A stretch of 64,000 nt of DNA from Microbacterium sp. SMR1 (GCF_003289625.1 NZ_QMBN01000002.1:890610-954609); one strand, 5' to 3'; positions 18,974 through 27,537 are shown, numbered from the stretch's first letter. Notes: generated from the sequence alone by a model not told the origin. Program-made: numbers and translations.

Positions 18974-19777
18974 GTGACCTCTCCCGACATCCGCCTGATC
19001 GCCGTCGACATGGACGGCACGCTCCTCGACGCGGACGGCCGCATCCCCGAGGGACTGTGGCGGCTGTTGCCGCGGCTGCGCGATCGGGGCATCGTGTTCG
19101 CTCCCGCAAGCGGACGCCAGCTCGCGACGCTTCGCCGGCAGTTCGCGGATGCGCCGGTCGAGCTCGACTACATCGCCGAGAACGGTGCGTACGTCGTCCG
19201 AGACGGCGCCGAGGTCAGCTCGGATGCCGTCGACCCCGCGTTCGCGGCATCCGTCGTCCGCCGTATCCGCGGTCTCGACCACCTCGATGTCGGCCTCGTC
19301 GTCTGCTGCAAGCGGTCGGCCTACATCGAGCGCGCGGACGCAGCCTTCTTCGCCGAGGCCGACAAGTACTACGCCGAGCTCGCTGTCGTGGACGACCTGA
19401 CCTCGGTCGACGACGAGATCCTCAAGCTCGCCGTCTACGACTTCGCGCTCGCCGAGGACTCGGTCGCACCCGAGCTGTTCGACCTCCGCGAGACGCACCA
19501 GGTCGTGGTGTCGGGGCAGCACTGGGTCGACATCATGAACCCCGGGGTCAACAAGGGGCGGGCGCTGTCCCGTCTGCAGGAGACGCTCGGGGTCGGCCCC
19601 GAGCACACGATGGCGTTCGGTGACTACCTCAATGATCTCGAACTGCTCCAGCAGGCCCGCTACTCGTACGCGATGGCCGAGGCGCACCCCGAGATCGCGG
19701 CCGTGGCCCGCTACAGCGCCCCCTCGCACACCGAGGCGGGAGTGCTGACGGTCATCGAGGAGTTCCTCGCCCGCTGA
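18974..19777 (+). CDS. HAD-superfamily (Cof-type) phosphatase
   Basis: A 267-residue cytoplasmic hydrolase. Motif I is DMDGTLLD (Asp nucleophile ~12), motif II is in FAPASGRQL, motif III Lys is in NPGVNKGRAL and motif IV is FGDYLNDLELL, which defines the Cof/type IIB HAD group acting on small phosphorylated metabolites. GTG 18974 is preceded by GGATGGGGGA. An in-frame opening far upstream lies antisense to the kinase and is not used. Substrate unknown. Confidence 0.88.
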   Translation: MTSPDIRLIAVDMDGTLLDADGRIPEGLWRLLPRLRDRGIVFAPASGRQLATLRRQFADAPVELDYIAENGAYVVRDGAEVSSDAVDPAFAASVVRRIRGLDHLDVGLVVCCKRSAYIERADAAFFAEADKYYAELAVVDDLTSVDDEILKLAVYDFALAEDSVAPELFDLRETHQVVVSGQHWVDIMNPGVNKGRALSRLQETLGVGPEHTMAFGDYLNDLELLQQARYSYAMAEAHPEIAAVARYSAPSHTEAGVLTVIEEFLAR

Positions 19778-19827
19778 GCGACGGGATCGCTCTGCGCAAG
19801 CCCGCACCGAAGACCACGGCGACGGCG

Positions 19828-19833
19828 TAGCGT
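19828..19833 (+). promoter_or_regulatory. -10 box TAGCGT, leaderless start at 19841
   Basis: Seven bases before ATG 19841; this argues against the GTG at 19832, which would lie inside the promoter. Confidence 0.55.
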
Positions 19834-19840
19834 GTGCGGC

Positions 19841-20671
19841 ATGGTCACGATTCCCACGGTCTCGCTCAACGACGGCTCCGACTTCCCCGAGCTCGGGCTC
19901 GGCACCTACAACCTGCGCGGCCCCGAGGGCATCGACGCCATCGCCGCCGCGATCGACTCCGGCTACCGGCTGCTCGACACGGCGGTGAACTACGAGAACG
20001 AGTCGGAGGTCGGGGAGGCCGTGCGTCGCAGCGGCATCCGCGACCAGCTGATCATCACGACCAAGGTGCCGGGGCGCGACCACGGCTTCGACGAGACGAT
20101 CCGCAGCGCCGAAGGCTCGCTCGGCCGGCTCGGCGTCGAGAAGATCGACCTGTACCTCATCCACTGGCCGAACCCGAGCCAGGGCAAGTGGCTCGAGACC
20201 TACCGCGCGATGCTGGCGCTCCGCGACGAGGGGCAGGTCGGGTCGGTCGGGGTGTCGAACTTCACCGAGCCGATGCTCGCCCGCCTCATCGAGGAGACCG
20301 GAGTCGCCCCGGCGGTCAATCAGGTCGAGATGCACCCCTACTTCCCGCAGGCCGGCCTGCGCGCGTTCCACGCTGCGAACGGCATCCGCACCGAGAGCTG
20401 GAGCCCCCTGGCTCGGCGCAGCGAGCTGCTGAACGAGCAGGTCATCGCCGACATCGCGGCATCCCACGGCGTCACCGGAACGCAGGTCGTGCTGCGCTGG
20501 CACACGCAGCTGTCGTCGACCCCGATCCCGAAGTCTGCCGACCCGGTCCGCCAGCGCGAGAACGCCGACGTCTTCGACTTCCTGCTGTCGGGCGATGAGA
20601 TCGCGGCGATCAGCGCCCTCGAACGCGGCCGGCTCTGGGACGGCGACCCCGACACCCACGAGGAGATGTAG
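19841..20671 (+). CDS. aldo/keto reductase
   Basis: A 276-residue NADPH-dependent oxidoreductase with the complete AKR catalytic tetrad: Asp46, Tyr51, Lys75 and His108 (DTAVNYENE, TTKVPG, LIHWPNP). The cofactor-binding end shows IPKSADPVRQREN. It reduces carbonyls such as 2,5-diketogluconate-like or aldehyde substrates; specificity cannot be read. ATG 19841 fits the leaderless promoter. It is followed 23 bp later by a gene with its own -10 box, so it is probably monocistronic. Confidence 0.9.
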   Translation: MVTIPTVSLNDGSDFPELGLGTYNLRGPEGIDAIAAAIDSGYRLLDTAVNYENESEVGEAVRRSGIRDQLIITTKVPGRDHGFDETIRSAEGSLGRLGVEKIDLYLIHWPNPSQGKWLETYRAMLALRDEGQVGSVGVSNFTEPMLARLIEETGVAPAVNQVEMHPYFPQAGLRAFHAANGIRTESWSPLARRSELLNEQVIADIAASHGVTGTQVVLRWHTQLSSTPIPKSADPVRQRENADVFDFLLSGDEIAAISALERGRLWDGDPDTHEEM

Positions 20672-20682
20672 CCCGCGCCGGA

Positions 20683-20688
20683 TAGCGT
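20683..20688 (+). promoter_or_regulatory. -10 box TAGCGT, leaderless start at 20695
   Basis: Hexamer six bases before ATG 20695. Confidence 0.55.
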
Positions 20689-20694
20689 GGAGGC

Positions 20695-22767
20695 ATGACG
20701 ACGCCGTTCGACTCTCTCGACGACTACTACGCCCTTCCCCGCATCGACGCGGCGGCGACCGCGCCCGACGGCTCGCACGTCGTGCTGACGGTCGCGACCC
20801 TCACGAAGGATCGCACCGGCTACGAGCGCTCGCTGTGGTCGGTGCCCGCCGATGGCGCCGGTGCGCCGCGACGCCTGACCCGCTCGACGACCGGCGAGTC
20901 CGGCGCCGTGTTCACGGGGTCCGGCGATCTGCTGTTCGTGTCGGCCCGCCCCGACAACGACGCCGCGGACGGCGCACCCGCTCAGCTCTGGCTGCTTCCG
21001 GCCGCCGGCGGCGAGGCGCGCCCGGTGACGCGGCTGGCCGGCGGCGTCTCCGCGGTCGTCACGGCTGCCGACTCCGACCGCATCGTGATCGCGTCGTCGC
21101 TGCTCCCCGAGGCCGCCACGATCGAGGCTGACGCGAAGCTGCGGGCGGAGCGGAAGAAGCTCAAGGTTTCCGCGATCATCCACGACACCTACCCCGTGCG
21201 GTACTGGGACCACGATCTCGGCCCCCACGAGCCCGCGCTGCTCGCCCTCGATCTGAGCGAGCTGGGCGACGCGCCCGCCGTCATCGCGACCGCCGACCAG
21301 GCCGTCGACGAGGTCGTCGGCGCTGGCGCCGAAGCGGGGGAGGCTGCCGACGAGCCCTACCCCGCGGGGCTGCCGCGCCCGCGCATCCTGCTCCGTGGTC
21401 GTGCGGCCTCGACGGCGGGTATGGCGCTCACGCCCGACGGTGCGACCCTCGTCGCCTCGGTGCCCGAGCCGCAGGGGCGTGACGCCCGGTACCGTCTCGT
21501 CGCGGTCGACACCGCGACGGGCGAGCTGCGCGTCATCCGCGACGAGGTCGACGTCGACGTCGAGATGCCCGCGATCAGCCGCGACGGCGCCCGTGTCGCC
21601 TACGTCCGCACGGCGAAGTCCACCCCCGCGGGGCCCGCCGATCAGGAGCTGTGGGCGAGCGCCCTCGACGGTGCCGACGCGCAGCGCCTGGCCTCGGACT
21701 GGGACCGCTGGCCGAGCAGCATCCGATTCTCCGATGACGACGCGGCGCTCGTGGTGACCGCCGACCACGACGGTCGCGGACCGGTCTTCACCGTGCCGCT
21801 CGACGGCGGCGCTGTCGCGCAGACGACGCACGACGACTTCGCGTACACGCACGTCGAGCCGGTCTCGGGCACCACGGACGTCATCGCGCTCCGCTCCAAT
21901 TGGATGACGCCGCCGCATCCGGTCCGTGTCGCCGCCGACGGCTCTGTCACGCCGCTGGCGAACCCGGCGCCGTCGCCGGCTACGACCGCCTCGATGGTCG
22001 AGGTCGAGACGACCGCCGATGACGGAGCCCGCGTGCGCGGCTGGCTCGTGCTGCCCGAGGGGGCGGATGCCGCGACCCCGGCGCCGCTTCTGCTGTGGAT
22101 CCACGGCGGACCGCTCAACAGCTGGAACGCGTGGAGCTGGCGGTGGAGCCCGCTGCTGGCCGCGGCCCGAGGCTATGCCGTGCTGCTGCCCGACCCGGCG
22201 CTGTCGACCGGTTACGGGCTCGATTTCATCGCGCGCGGGTGGGACGCGTGGGGCGCGGCGCCCTTCACCGACCTCATGTCGATCACGGATGCGGTCGTCG
22301 CGCGCGATGACATCGACGAGACCCGGACGGCCGCGATGGGCGGATCGTTCGGCGGCTACATGGCGAACTGGGTGGCGGGTCACACCGACCGCTTCGACGC
22401 GATCGTGACCCACGCGAGCCTGTGGGCGTTCGACCAGTTCGCCGGCACGACCGACTTCGCGCCGTACTGGCAGAGCATCTTCAGCCGCGAGGGTGCGGTC
22501 GCCAACTCGCCGCATCGCTTCGTCGCCGACATCCGGACGCCGATGCTCGTGATCCACGGTGACCGTGACTACCGGGTGCCGATCGGTGAGGGTCTGCGGC
22601 TGTGGGCCGACCTCAACGAGCACCACGCCGCCGAGGACGGCACGAGCCCGCACCGGTTCCTGTACTACCCCGACGAGAACCACTGGATCCTCTCGCCGCA
22701 GAACGCGCGGGTCTGGTACGAGACGGTCTTCGCGTTCCTCGAGGAGAACCTGCCCGCGCGCGCCTGA
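20695..22767 (+). CDS. S9-family prolyl oligopeptidase/acylaminoacyl-peptidase-like serine peptidase
   Basis: A 690-residue cytoplasmic peptidase. An N-terminal beta-propeller (~1-420, repeated WSVPADG, LWLLPAAGG, ELWASALDG blades) is followed by an alpha/beta-hydrolase domain with LLWIHGGP, the nucleophile Ser (~551) in GGSFGGY, Asp (~625) in HGDRDYRVP and His (~663) in DENHWIL. It cleaves short peptides or N-acylated residues. No signal peptide. The stop lies inside a perfect 16-bp palindrome (22764-22779), then a P2 repeat before the convergent yidC-like gene. Confidence 0.9.
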   Translation: MTTPFDSLDDYYALPRIDAAATAPDGSHVVLTVATLTKDRTGYERSLWSVPADGAGAPRRLTRSTTGESGAVFTGSGDLLFVSARPDNDAADGAPAQLWLLPAAGGEARPVTRLAGGVSAVVTAADSDRIVIASSLLPEAATIEADAKLRAERKKLKVSAIIHDTYPVRYWDHDLGPHEPALLALDLSELGDAPAVIATADQAVDEVVGAGAEAGEAADEPYPAGLPRPRILLRGRAASTAGMALTPDGATLVASVPEPQGRDARYRLVAVDTATGELRVIRDEVDVDVEMPAISRDGARVAYVRTAKSTPAGPADQELWASALDGADAQRLASDWDRWPSSIRFSDDDAALVVTADHDGRGPVFTVPLDGGAVAQTTHDDFAYTHVEPVSGTTDVIALRSNWMTPPHPVRVAADGSVTPLANPAPSPATTASMVEVETTADDGARVRGWLVLPEGADAATPAPLLLWIHGGPLNSWNAWSWRWSPLLAAARGYAVLLPDPALSTGYGLDFIARGWDAWGAAPFTDLMSITDAVVARDDIDETRTAAMGGSFGGYMANWVAGHTDRFDAIVTHASLWAFDQFAGTTDFAPYWQSIFSREGAVANSPHRFVADIRTPMLVIHGDRDYRVPIGEGLRLWADLNEHHAAEDGTSPHRFLYYPDENHWILSPQNARVWYETVFAFLEENLPARA

Positions 22768-22779
22768 GTCGCGACTCAG
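22764..22779. repeat. perfect 16-bp palindrome over a stop codon
   Basis: CTGAGTCGCGACTCAG spans the S9 peptidase stop codon. Together with the P2 hairpin 20 bp later it may end transcription, or bind a dimeric protein; no further evidence. Confidence 0.4.
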
Positions 22780-22799
22780 TCGCGCCTTGCAGCGCTCGC

Positions 22800-22848
22800 C
22801 TGACAGAAGTAGCCCCTTCCCCGCGTGGGAGGGGGCCACTCCTGTCAG
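22800..22848. repeat. P2-family palindrome, dispersed copy 1 (between convergent genes)
   Basis: Outer arms CTGACAG/CTGTCAG and inner arms CCCCTTCCC/GGGAGGGGG around CGCGT. It is related in sequence to copies at 24562 and 29296 and to the six tandem units at 62387-62880. Likely also a bidirectional terminator for the peptidase and YidC genes. Confidence 0.7.
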
Positions 22849-22858
22849 ATGAACGGGT

Positions 22859-23584
22859 TCACGCGGCGACGGGCGGGAGGATGCGGCGGAGGATGAGCCG
22901 CTGCGCCAGCGTCCAGGCGACCGTCACGACCAGGTACAGGCCCGCCGCGAGCGGAACGAACACCGCGACGACGGCGGTCGCGAACTGCGCGACCCCGAGC
23001 ACCCCCGACAGGGCGGCCGGAGCATCCGTCACCCGGAAGGCTCGCCGCGTCAGCTCGCCGACGAGCGCGATCGAGGCGATGACGGCGCCGAACACGAGGG
23101 CGGCGGCGAGCGGCAGTGTGCCCGACGCGACGGTGCCCGCCAGGCTCGACCCGAGGGGGACCCCGGCGAGCGTCTCGGCGAGCAGCCCGTTGGTGTGGCC
23201 CGCGATCGTCGAATGGATGAACACGCCGTACAGCAGCCCCACGACGGGAGCCTGCACCAGCAGCGGCAGACAGCCCGCCGTCGGCGAGACGTTCTCGTCG
23301 CGATAGAGCTTGAGCGTCTCGCGTTGCAGCTTCTCGCGGTCGGTCCGGTATCGCTGCTGGAGCTCGCGCAGCCGCGGCGCCAGGCGTGCACGAGCGCGAT
23401 CCGCTCGCGCCTGGGCGACGCCCGCGGGGATCAGTGCTGTGCGCACGACGACGGTGATGAGGATGACGGATGCCGCGGCGGCGAGGTCGCCGAGCGCGGG
23501 TCCGAGCGCCGCGGTCAGTGCGGTGAGGATCGAGGCCACGGCGTCGAGCGCGGCGGCGATGGGCGGGAAGGAATACAGGTCCAT
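22859..23584 (-). CDS. YidC/Oxa1-family membrane insertase (second-type paralog)
   Basis: A 241-residue protein with five hydrophobic segments. The YidC core is clear: VVVRTALIPAGVAQARADRARARLAP, the positively charged cytoplasmic loop LQQRYRTDREKLQRETLKLYRDE, then GCLPLLVQAPVVGLLYGVF (the conserved Arg after the first core helix is present). It helps insert and fold membrane proteins. Short C-terminus (LRRILPPVAA) without a ribosome-binding tail. ATG 23584 puts one helix before the core; an in-frame ATG at 23653 would add 23 residues. It follows the DUF805 and DUF6412-like genes, not rpmH/rnpA, so it is not the housekeeping YidC. Confidence 0.85.
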   Translation of the reverse strand: MDLYSFPPIAAALDAVASILTALTAALGPALGDLAAAASVILITVVVRTALIPAGVAQARADRARARLAPRLRELQQRYRTDREKLQRETLKLYRDENVSPTAGCLPLLVQAPVVGLLYGVFIHSTIAGHTNGLLAETLAGVPLGSSLAGTVASGTLPLAAALVFGAVIASIALVGELTRRAFRVTDAPAALSGVLGVAQFATAVVAVFVPLAAGLYLVVTVAWTLAQRLILRRILPPVAA

Positions 23585-23702
23585 GGAGAGTCCGATCGAC
23601 GAAGCTGAGCACGGGAGATCAGCCGCGAGGGGACGCCGGACGGCGCGATGCACGGGGCCTTCGGTGCGGGTGCGCGCGGGTGTGGAGCCGTTCCGGACGT
23701 GG

Positions 23703-23984
23703 CTACGCGGCTGGAGCCGCGAGCCCCGGGGCGCGGGGGCGTCGTCTCCCGGGAGCGTCCGGGTCGCTCTGCGCCAGCAGAGTCGACGGCGAGATGGATC
23801 GCCGCGGGTGGGGGCGCCGCGAACCCGCCGCCCCCGTCGCCGTGACGGCGCCCGCGATCGAGGCGACCGCGATCGCGATCGTGAGCAGCGCCACCGCGGT
23901 CGCCGCTGCGAGCCCGCTCGAGTCGCCGAGCGAGAGGGCGCCGATGACCGAGAGCAGCATCGGGAGCGTGGAGAGGAGGGACAT
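23703..23984 (-). CDS. small membrane protein, DUF6412-like
   Basis: A 93-residue protein with two hydrophobic helices (MSLLSTLPMLLSVIGALSLG; GLAAATAVALLTIAIAVAS) and a basic C-terminal tail with [16 protein letters not shown], a pattern I associate with DUF6412 proteins that accompany actinobacterial YidC paralogs. Its ATG overlaps the DUF805 stop (ATGA), so translation is coupled. 118 bp separate it from the yidC-like gene on the same strand. Function unknown. Confidence 0.75.
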   Translation of the reverse strand: MSLLSTLPMLLSVIGALSLGDSSGLAAATAVALLTIAIAVASIAGAVTATGAAGSRRPHPRRSISPSTLLAQSDPDAPGRRRPRAPGLAAPAA

Positions 23985-24523
23985 CACGCCACCCCTGTCG
24001 GGGCCCAGCCCGCGGCGCGCTCGAGCAGCGCGGCATCCCCGTCGAAACGCGCGCCCTCGGGGCGCGACCGTCGCAGGGCGAGCAGGAGAAGCACGAACCC
24101 GCCGATGGGCATCAGGTTCAGCAGCACCCACCATCCCGACAGGTTCGAATCGTGCAGCCGCCGCACCGCGACGGTGAAACCCGGGATGAAGGTGGCCACC
24201 ACCCACACGGTCGAGGTCCACAGGTAGACCGCCACCAGGGTCGAGAGGGGATCGGTCGGAGCGATCGGCCCGAAGAGCTCGATCCCGCGCCATCCCCACC
24301 AGCCGAAGGGGTGCAGCCCGAGGTCGAGCTGCGGCCAGCGCCCCGACAGCATCCGCGGGATCACGAGGAGGAAGACGACGGCGGCCGTGAAGCCGACGGC
24401 CATCCACCACCAGTACTCGCTGCGGCTGGCGCGCCCGCGCAGGCGGAAGGCGTGCACCACGAAACGGCGCATCGCCTGGGGCAGCGAAGCGTTCGGCAGC
24501 GGTGCTGTCGAGACGGCCTCCAT
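23984..24523 (-). CDS. DUF805-family membrane protein
   Basis: A 179-residue protein with four transmembrane helices and the DUF805 hallmarks FRLRGRASRSEYWWWM near the N-terminus and PGFTVAVRRLHDSNLSGWW in the middle. The family is widespread but has no established biochemical role. Leaderless ATG 24523. First gene of a DUF805, DUF6412-like, YidC-like cluster, hinting at a role in membrane protein biogenesis. Confidence 0.85.
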   Translation of the reverse strand: MEAVSTAPLPNASLPQAMRRFVVHAFRLRGRASRSEYWWWMAVGFTAAVVFLLVIPRMLSGRWPQLDLGLHPFGWWGWRGIELFGPIAPTDPLSTLVAVYLWTSTVWVVATFIPGFTVAVRRLHDSNLSGWWVLLNLMPIGGFVLLLLALRRSRPEGARFDGDAALLERAAGWAPTGVA

Positions 24524-24529
24524 CCCGCG

Positions 24530-24535
24530 ATGCTA
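24530..24535 (-). promoter_or_regulatory. -10 box TAGCAT, leaderless start at 24523
   Basis: Minus-strand hexamer six bases before the DUF805 ATG. Confidence 0.5.
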
Positions 24536-24561
24536 GCGGAGCGTCGCGGGGCGGCGCAGTC

Positions 24562-24620
24562 TTCGCCTGTCAGTTCTGGCCCCATCCCGCGCGGAGAGGG
24601 GGCGGGAAGCGTCAGGTGAA
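24562..24620. repeat. P2-family palindrome, dispersed copy 2
   Basis: Outer arms TTCGCCTG/CAGGTGAA enclose CAGTTCTGGCCCC...GGGGGCGGGAA. It aligns base for base with copy 3 at 29296 over most of its length. Located between the SIP gene end and the DUF805 promoter, probably ending the SIP transcript. Confidence 0.7.
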
Positions 24621-24634
24621 CTGAACCGTGCGCG

Positions 24635-25420
24635 TCAGTGGGGTGCGTGATATTCGGGCTCGCCCCGCTTCCAGTAGCCCTTCACCGTGATCTGCTCGGG
24701 GTCGAGGCGCCAGCGGTCGAGCAGGAGCGCTCGAGCGGAGCGCACGATCGACTGCTCGGCCGCCACGAAAGCGAAGACGGCGCCGTCCGGTCGGTCGTCG
24801 TCGCCGAGCGCGGCGAGACGAGCGGCGAGCGCAGCGCCGGCGGATGCCGATCCGCGGTGCACCTGCTCGACGACGACCCCCGGCGGCGCGGAGATGGGCA
24901 GCTCGTGATCGGCGTCGGGCACCTCGATGAGCACGCGCCCGACGGCAGCGGCATCCATGTGATGGGCGAACCGCCGGATCGCGGGGACCGCGGTCTCGTC
25001 TCCGGCCAGGAACCAGCCGTCGGGGCGTCCCGTGAGCACGGCAGATCCGCGTGGTCCGCCGATGCCGATCGTCGACCCGATCTCCGCCGTCGCCGCCCAG
25101 TCCGCAGCCACGCCGTCGCCGTGCAGGGCGAACTCGAGGTCGAGCCAGCCCTCGTCGGCGTCCCAGGCGAGAGGGGTGTACTCGCGGCTCGGCGCCGCAC
25201 GCATCTCGTCGATGCTCTCGGGGGCCACCTCGGGGAAGAAGACGCGGACGTGGTCGTCGCAGCCCGGGGAATCGAAGCCCCGCAGATCGGCGCCCTCGAG
25301 CCGCACCCGGACATAGGCCGGAGTCAGCCATTGTCGGGCTGCCAGGCGGACGAAGCGAAAACGCAGGTCGAGCGCTCGGCGAGCGATCCGGAACGAGGGG
25401 GTTGCGGTCGATGCGGACAT
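24635..25420 (-). CDS. siderophore-interacting protein (FAD-dependent ferric reductase)
   Basis: A 261-residue cytoplasmic flavoreductase of the ViuB/SIP family that reduces imported ferric siderophores to release iron. The FAD-binding barrel is at ~18-125 (REYTPLAWD is the RxYT FAD motif), and the NAD(P)H-binding half (~130-255) contains GWFLAGDETAVPAIRRF and the C-terminal VKGYWKRGEPEYH signature. The ATG lies inside a DtxR-type iron box, so expression should rise under iron limitation. Divergent from the siderophore ABC transporter operon. Confidence 0.92.
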   Translation of the reverse strand: MSASTATPSFRIARRALDLRFRFVRLAARQWLTPAYVRVRLEGADLRGFDSPGCDDHVRVFFPEVAPESIDEMRAAPSREYTPLAWDADEGWLDLEFALHGDGVAADWAATAEIGSTIGIGGPRGSAVLTGRPDGWFLAGDETAVPAIRRFAHHMDAAAVGRVLIEVPDADHELPISAPPGVVVEQVHRGSASAGAALAARLAALGDDDRPDGAVFAFVAAEQSIVRSARALLLDRWRLDPEQITVKGYWKRGEPEYHAPH

Positions 25421-25422
25421 GA

Positions 25423-25437
25423 AGGTTAGGCTAACCT
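25423..25437. promoter_or_regulatory. DtxR/IdeR-type iron box
   Basis: AGGTTAGGCTAACCT is a perfect palindrome and matches the core of the 19-bp DtxR/IdeR/DmdR consensus. It touches the SIP start and lies 84 bp upstream of the siderophore-binding lipoprotein, so iron-loaded DtxR should repress both directions. Confidence 0.85.
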
Positions 25438-25521
25438 ACACTGCCGTCGGGGTCTCGATCCCGGCATCCGGTCGCCCCGTCGACCAGCATCCGATACGCA
25501 CCGCACCAGGAGTTACGTCAC

Positions 25522-26508
25522 GTGAGCCATGCCATCCGCCGTCCCGCACTCGTCTCGATCGCGCTCGTCGCAGCGCTCGGCCTCGCCGGGTGCGCGTCGT
25601 CGGCGAGCCCGGATGCCGCGCCCAGCGGTGACGCGACCGCGCCCACGACCGTCACCGTGACCGACAACCACGGCGAGATCGAGGTGCCCGTCGCCCCCGA
25701 ACGCGTCGTCGCGCTCGACAACACGACGTTCCAGACGCTGAGCGACTGGGACATCGGCCTCGTGGCGGCACCCAAGCCGCTGATGTACGACCTGTGGCCC
25801 AACCTGTCCGGGGGCGACGACGTGCTCGACGTCGGGCTGCACCGCGAGCCCGACCTCGAGGCGATCATCTCGGCCCAGCCCGACCTCATCGTCGGCGGGT
25901 ACCGCTTCCGCGACATCTACGACGACCTGACGGCGATCCAGCCCGCGACGATCGAGACCAGCGCTCGCGAGGGCGAGGAGCAGGTCGCCGAGCTGAAGCG
26001 CCAGGTCGAGATCCTCGGCCAGGTCTTCGATCGGGAGGATGACGCGAAGAAGCTCGCCGACGACCTCGACGGCGCCGTCGCGGACGCGAAGGCGGCCTAC
26101 AACGGCACCGATACGGTCGTCGGCCTGCTCACCTCGGGCGGCAAGATCTCGTTCGCGGCCCCGGGGGAGGGGCGCGGCGTCGGTGCCGTCTTCCCCACGC
26201 TCGGACTCGTCCCCGGCATCGATCGCGGAGCGGAGAACGCCTCGCACGGCGACGACATCAGCGTCGAGGCGATCGCGGCGGCGAACCCCGAGTGGCTGAT
26301 CGTGCTGGACCGGGACGCCATGTTCAACGAGGACGGCTATGTCTCGGCGAAGGAGCTCATCGAGGGGTCCGAAGCGCTGCAGAACGTCCCCGCGGTGCAG
26401 AAGGGGCAAATCGTCTACCTCGCGCCGAGCTTCTACCTCGACGAGGGCATCCAGGCGTACACCAAGCTCTACGCCGACATCGCGACGGCCTTCGCCGCGG
26501 CGGCCTGA
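25522..26508 (+). CDS. siderophore ABC transporter substrate-binding lipoprotein
   Basis: A 328-residue cluster A-II (FepB/YclQ-like) binding protein. Signal peptide with lipobox GLAGC (Cys ~24), then VTVTDNHGEIEVPVAPERVVAL, the usual N-terminal lobe start, and KSxG-like VYLAPSFYLDEG near the end. It captures a ferric siderophore outside the membrane for the downstream permeases. GTG 25522 has CAGGAG upstream. The general layout is closest to the petrobactin/enterobactin-type binding proteins; the siderophore is unknown. Confidence 0.9.
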   Translation: MSHAIRRPALVSIALVAALGLAGCASSASPDAAPSGDATAPTTVTVTDNHGEIEVPVAPERVVALDNTTFQTLSDWDIGLVAAPKPLMYDLWPNLSGGDDVLDVGLHREPDLEAIISAQPDLIVGGYRFRDIYDDLTAIQPATIETSAREGEEQVAELKRQVEILGQVFDREDDAKKLADDLDGAVADAKAAYNGTDTVVGLLTSGGKISFAAPGEGRGVGAVFPTLGLVPGIDRGAENASHGDDISVEAIAAANPEWLIVLDRDAMFNEDGYVSAKELIEGSEALQNVPAVQKGQIVYLAPSFYLDEGIQAYTKLYADIATAFAAAA

Positions 26509-26516
26509 TCGTCCTG

Positions 26517-26555
26517 CGCGGTGCCCCGTCCGGTACTGCCGGCCGGGGCACCGCG
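26517..26555 (+). promoter_or_regulatory. intercistronic stem-loop between binding protein and permease
   Basis: CGCGGTGCCCCG-T-CCGG pairs with CCGG-C-CGGGGCACCGCG around TACTG: 16 pairs with one mismatch. It starts 8 bp after the lipoprotein stop and ends before the permease ATG at 26563. Such stems usually protect the upstream mRNA or partly terminate, making more binding protein than permease. Confidence 0.65.
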
Positions 26556-26562
26556 ATCCGTC

Positions 26563-27537
26563 ATGACTGCGCTCACCGCCCCCGCCCGCATCCGCGGGCG
26601 TCTCGCCCTCCCGGCCGCGATCACCGTCGTGGCCGGTCTCGTCGTGCTGTCCCTCTTCGTCGGCGTCTACGACCTCGCCTCGGACGGCGTCGGCTCGGAG
26701 ATGCTGTGGATCACCCGGATTCCGCGCACGCTCGCGCTGGTCCTCGCGGGCTGCGCGATGGCCGTCTCCGGCCTCGTCATGCAGCTGCTGACGCAGAACC
26801 GCTTCGTCGAGCCGACCACCACCGGGACCACCGAGTGGGCAGCGCTCGGCCTCCTCGCGACGGTGCTCCTCGCGCCCGACGCTCCGCTGGTCGTACGCAT
26901 GCTCTTCGCGAGCCTCGCGGCGTTCGTCGGCACGATGGTCTTCCTCGCGATCCTGCGTCGCATCCAGCTGCGCTCGTCGCTGATCGTGCCGCTCATCGGC
27001 ATCATGCTCGGCGCCGTCGTCTCGTCCTTCACGACCTACCTCGCGGTCAGTGCGAACGCCCTGCAGATGCTGGGCACATGGTTCATGGGCAGCTTCACCG
27101 CCGTCGTCCGCGGTCGCTACGAGGTCCTGTGGGTCGTCGGCATCGTCGTCGTGCTCGTCGCGCTCTTCGCCGACCGGCTGACGGCGGCGAGCCTCGGCAA
27201 GGACGTCGCAACGACGCTCGGTGTCGACTACGACCGGGTGCTCCTCCTCGGCACCGCCCTCGTCGCCGTCGCGACCGGCGTCACGACCGTCGTCGTGGGG
27301 TTCCTGCCCTTCCTCGGGCTCGTCGTGCCCAACCTCGTGTCGATGTGGCGGGGAGACAATCTCCGCGCGAACCTCCCCTGGGTGTGTCTCGGCGGAGTGG
27401 CTGTCATCGTCGTCTGCGACATCGTCGGCCGCGTCATCCGGATGCCGTTCGAGGTGCCCGTCTCGATGATCCTCGGCGTCCTCGGCACTGCCGTGTTCGT
27501 CGTGCTGCTCCTGCGGCAGCGAGGGCACGATGGCTGA
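26563..27537 (+). CDS. iron-siderophore ABC transporter permease 1 (FecC/YclN type)
   Basis: A 324-residue permease with eight to ten helices. FecCD family signs include TRIPRTLALVLAGCAMAVSGLVMQ, the helix-loop WFMGSFTAV and FLGLVVPNLV, the motif that contacts the ATPase. ATG 26563 is preferred to GTG 26521, because the latter lies within the stem-loop. It overlaps the next permease gene by 8 bp and pairs with it. Confidence 0.9.
   Translation: MTALTAPARIRGRLALPAAITVVAGLVVLSLFVGVYDLASDGVGSEMLWITRIPRTLALVLAGCAMAVSGLVMQLLTQNRFVEPTTTGTTEWAALGLLATVLLAPDAPLVVRMLFASLAAFVGTMVFLAILRRIQLRSSLIVPLIGIMLGAVVSSFTTYLAVSANALQMLGTWFMGSFTAVVRGRYEVLWVVGIVVVLVALFADRLTAASLGKDVATTLGVDYDRVLLLGTALVAVATGVTTVVVGFLPFLGLVVPNLVSMWRGDNLRANLPWVCLGGVAVIVVCDIVGRVIRMPFEVPVSMILGVLGTAVFVVLLLRQRGHDG

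Noticed and set aside
26521..26562. GTG 26521 as start of the siderophore permease
   Set aside because: The codon lies inside a strong stem-loop and adds no conserved residues; ATG 26563 fits the family.
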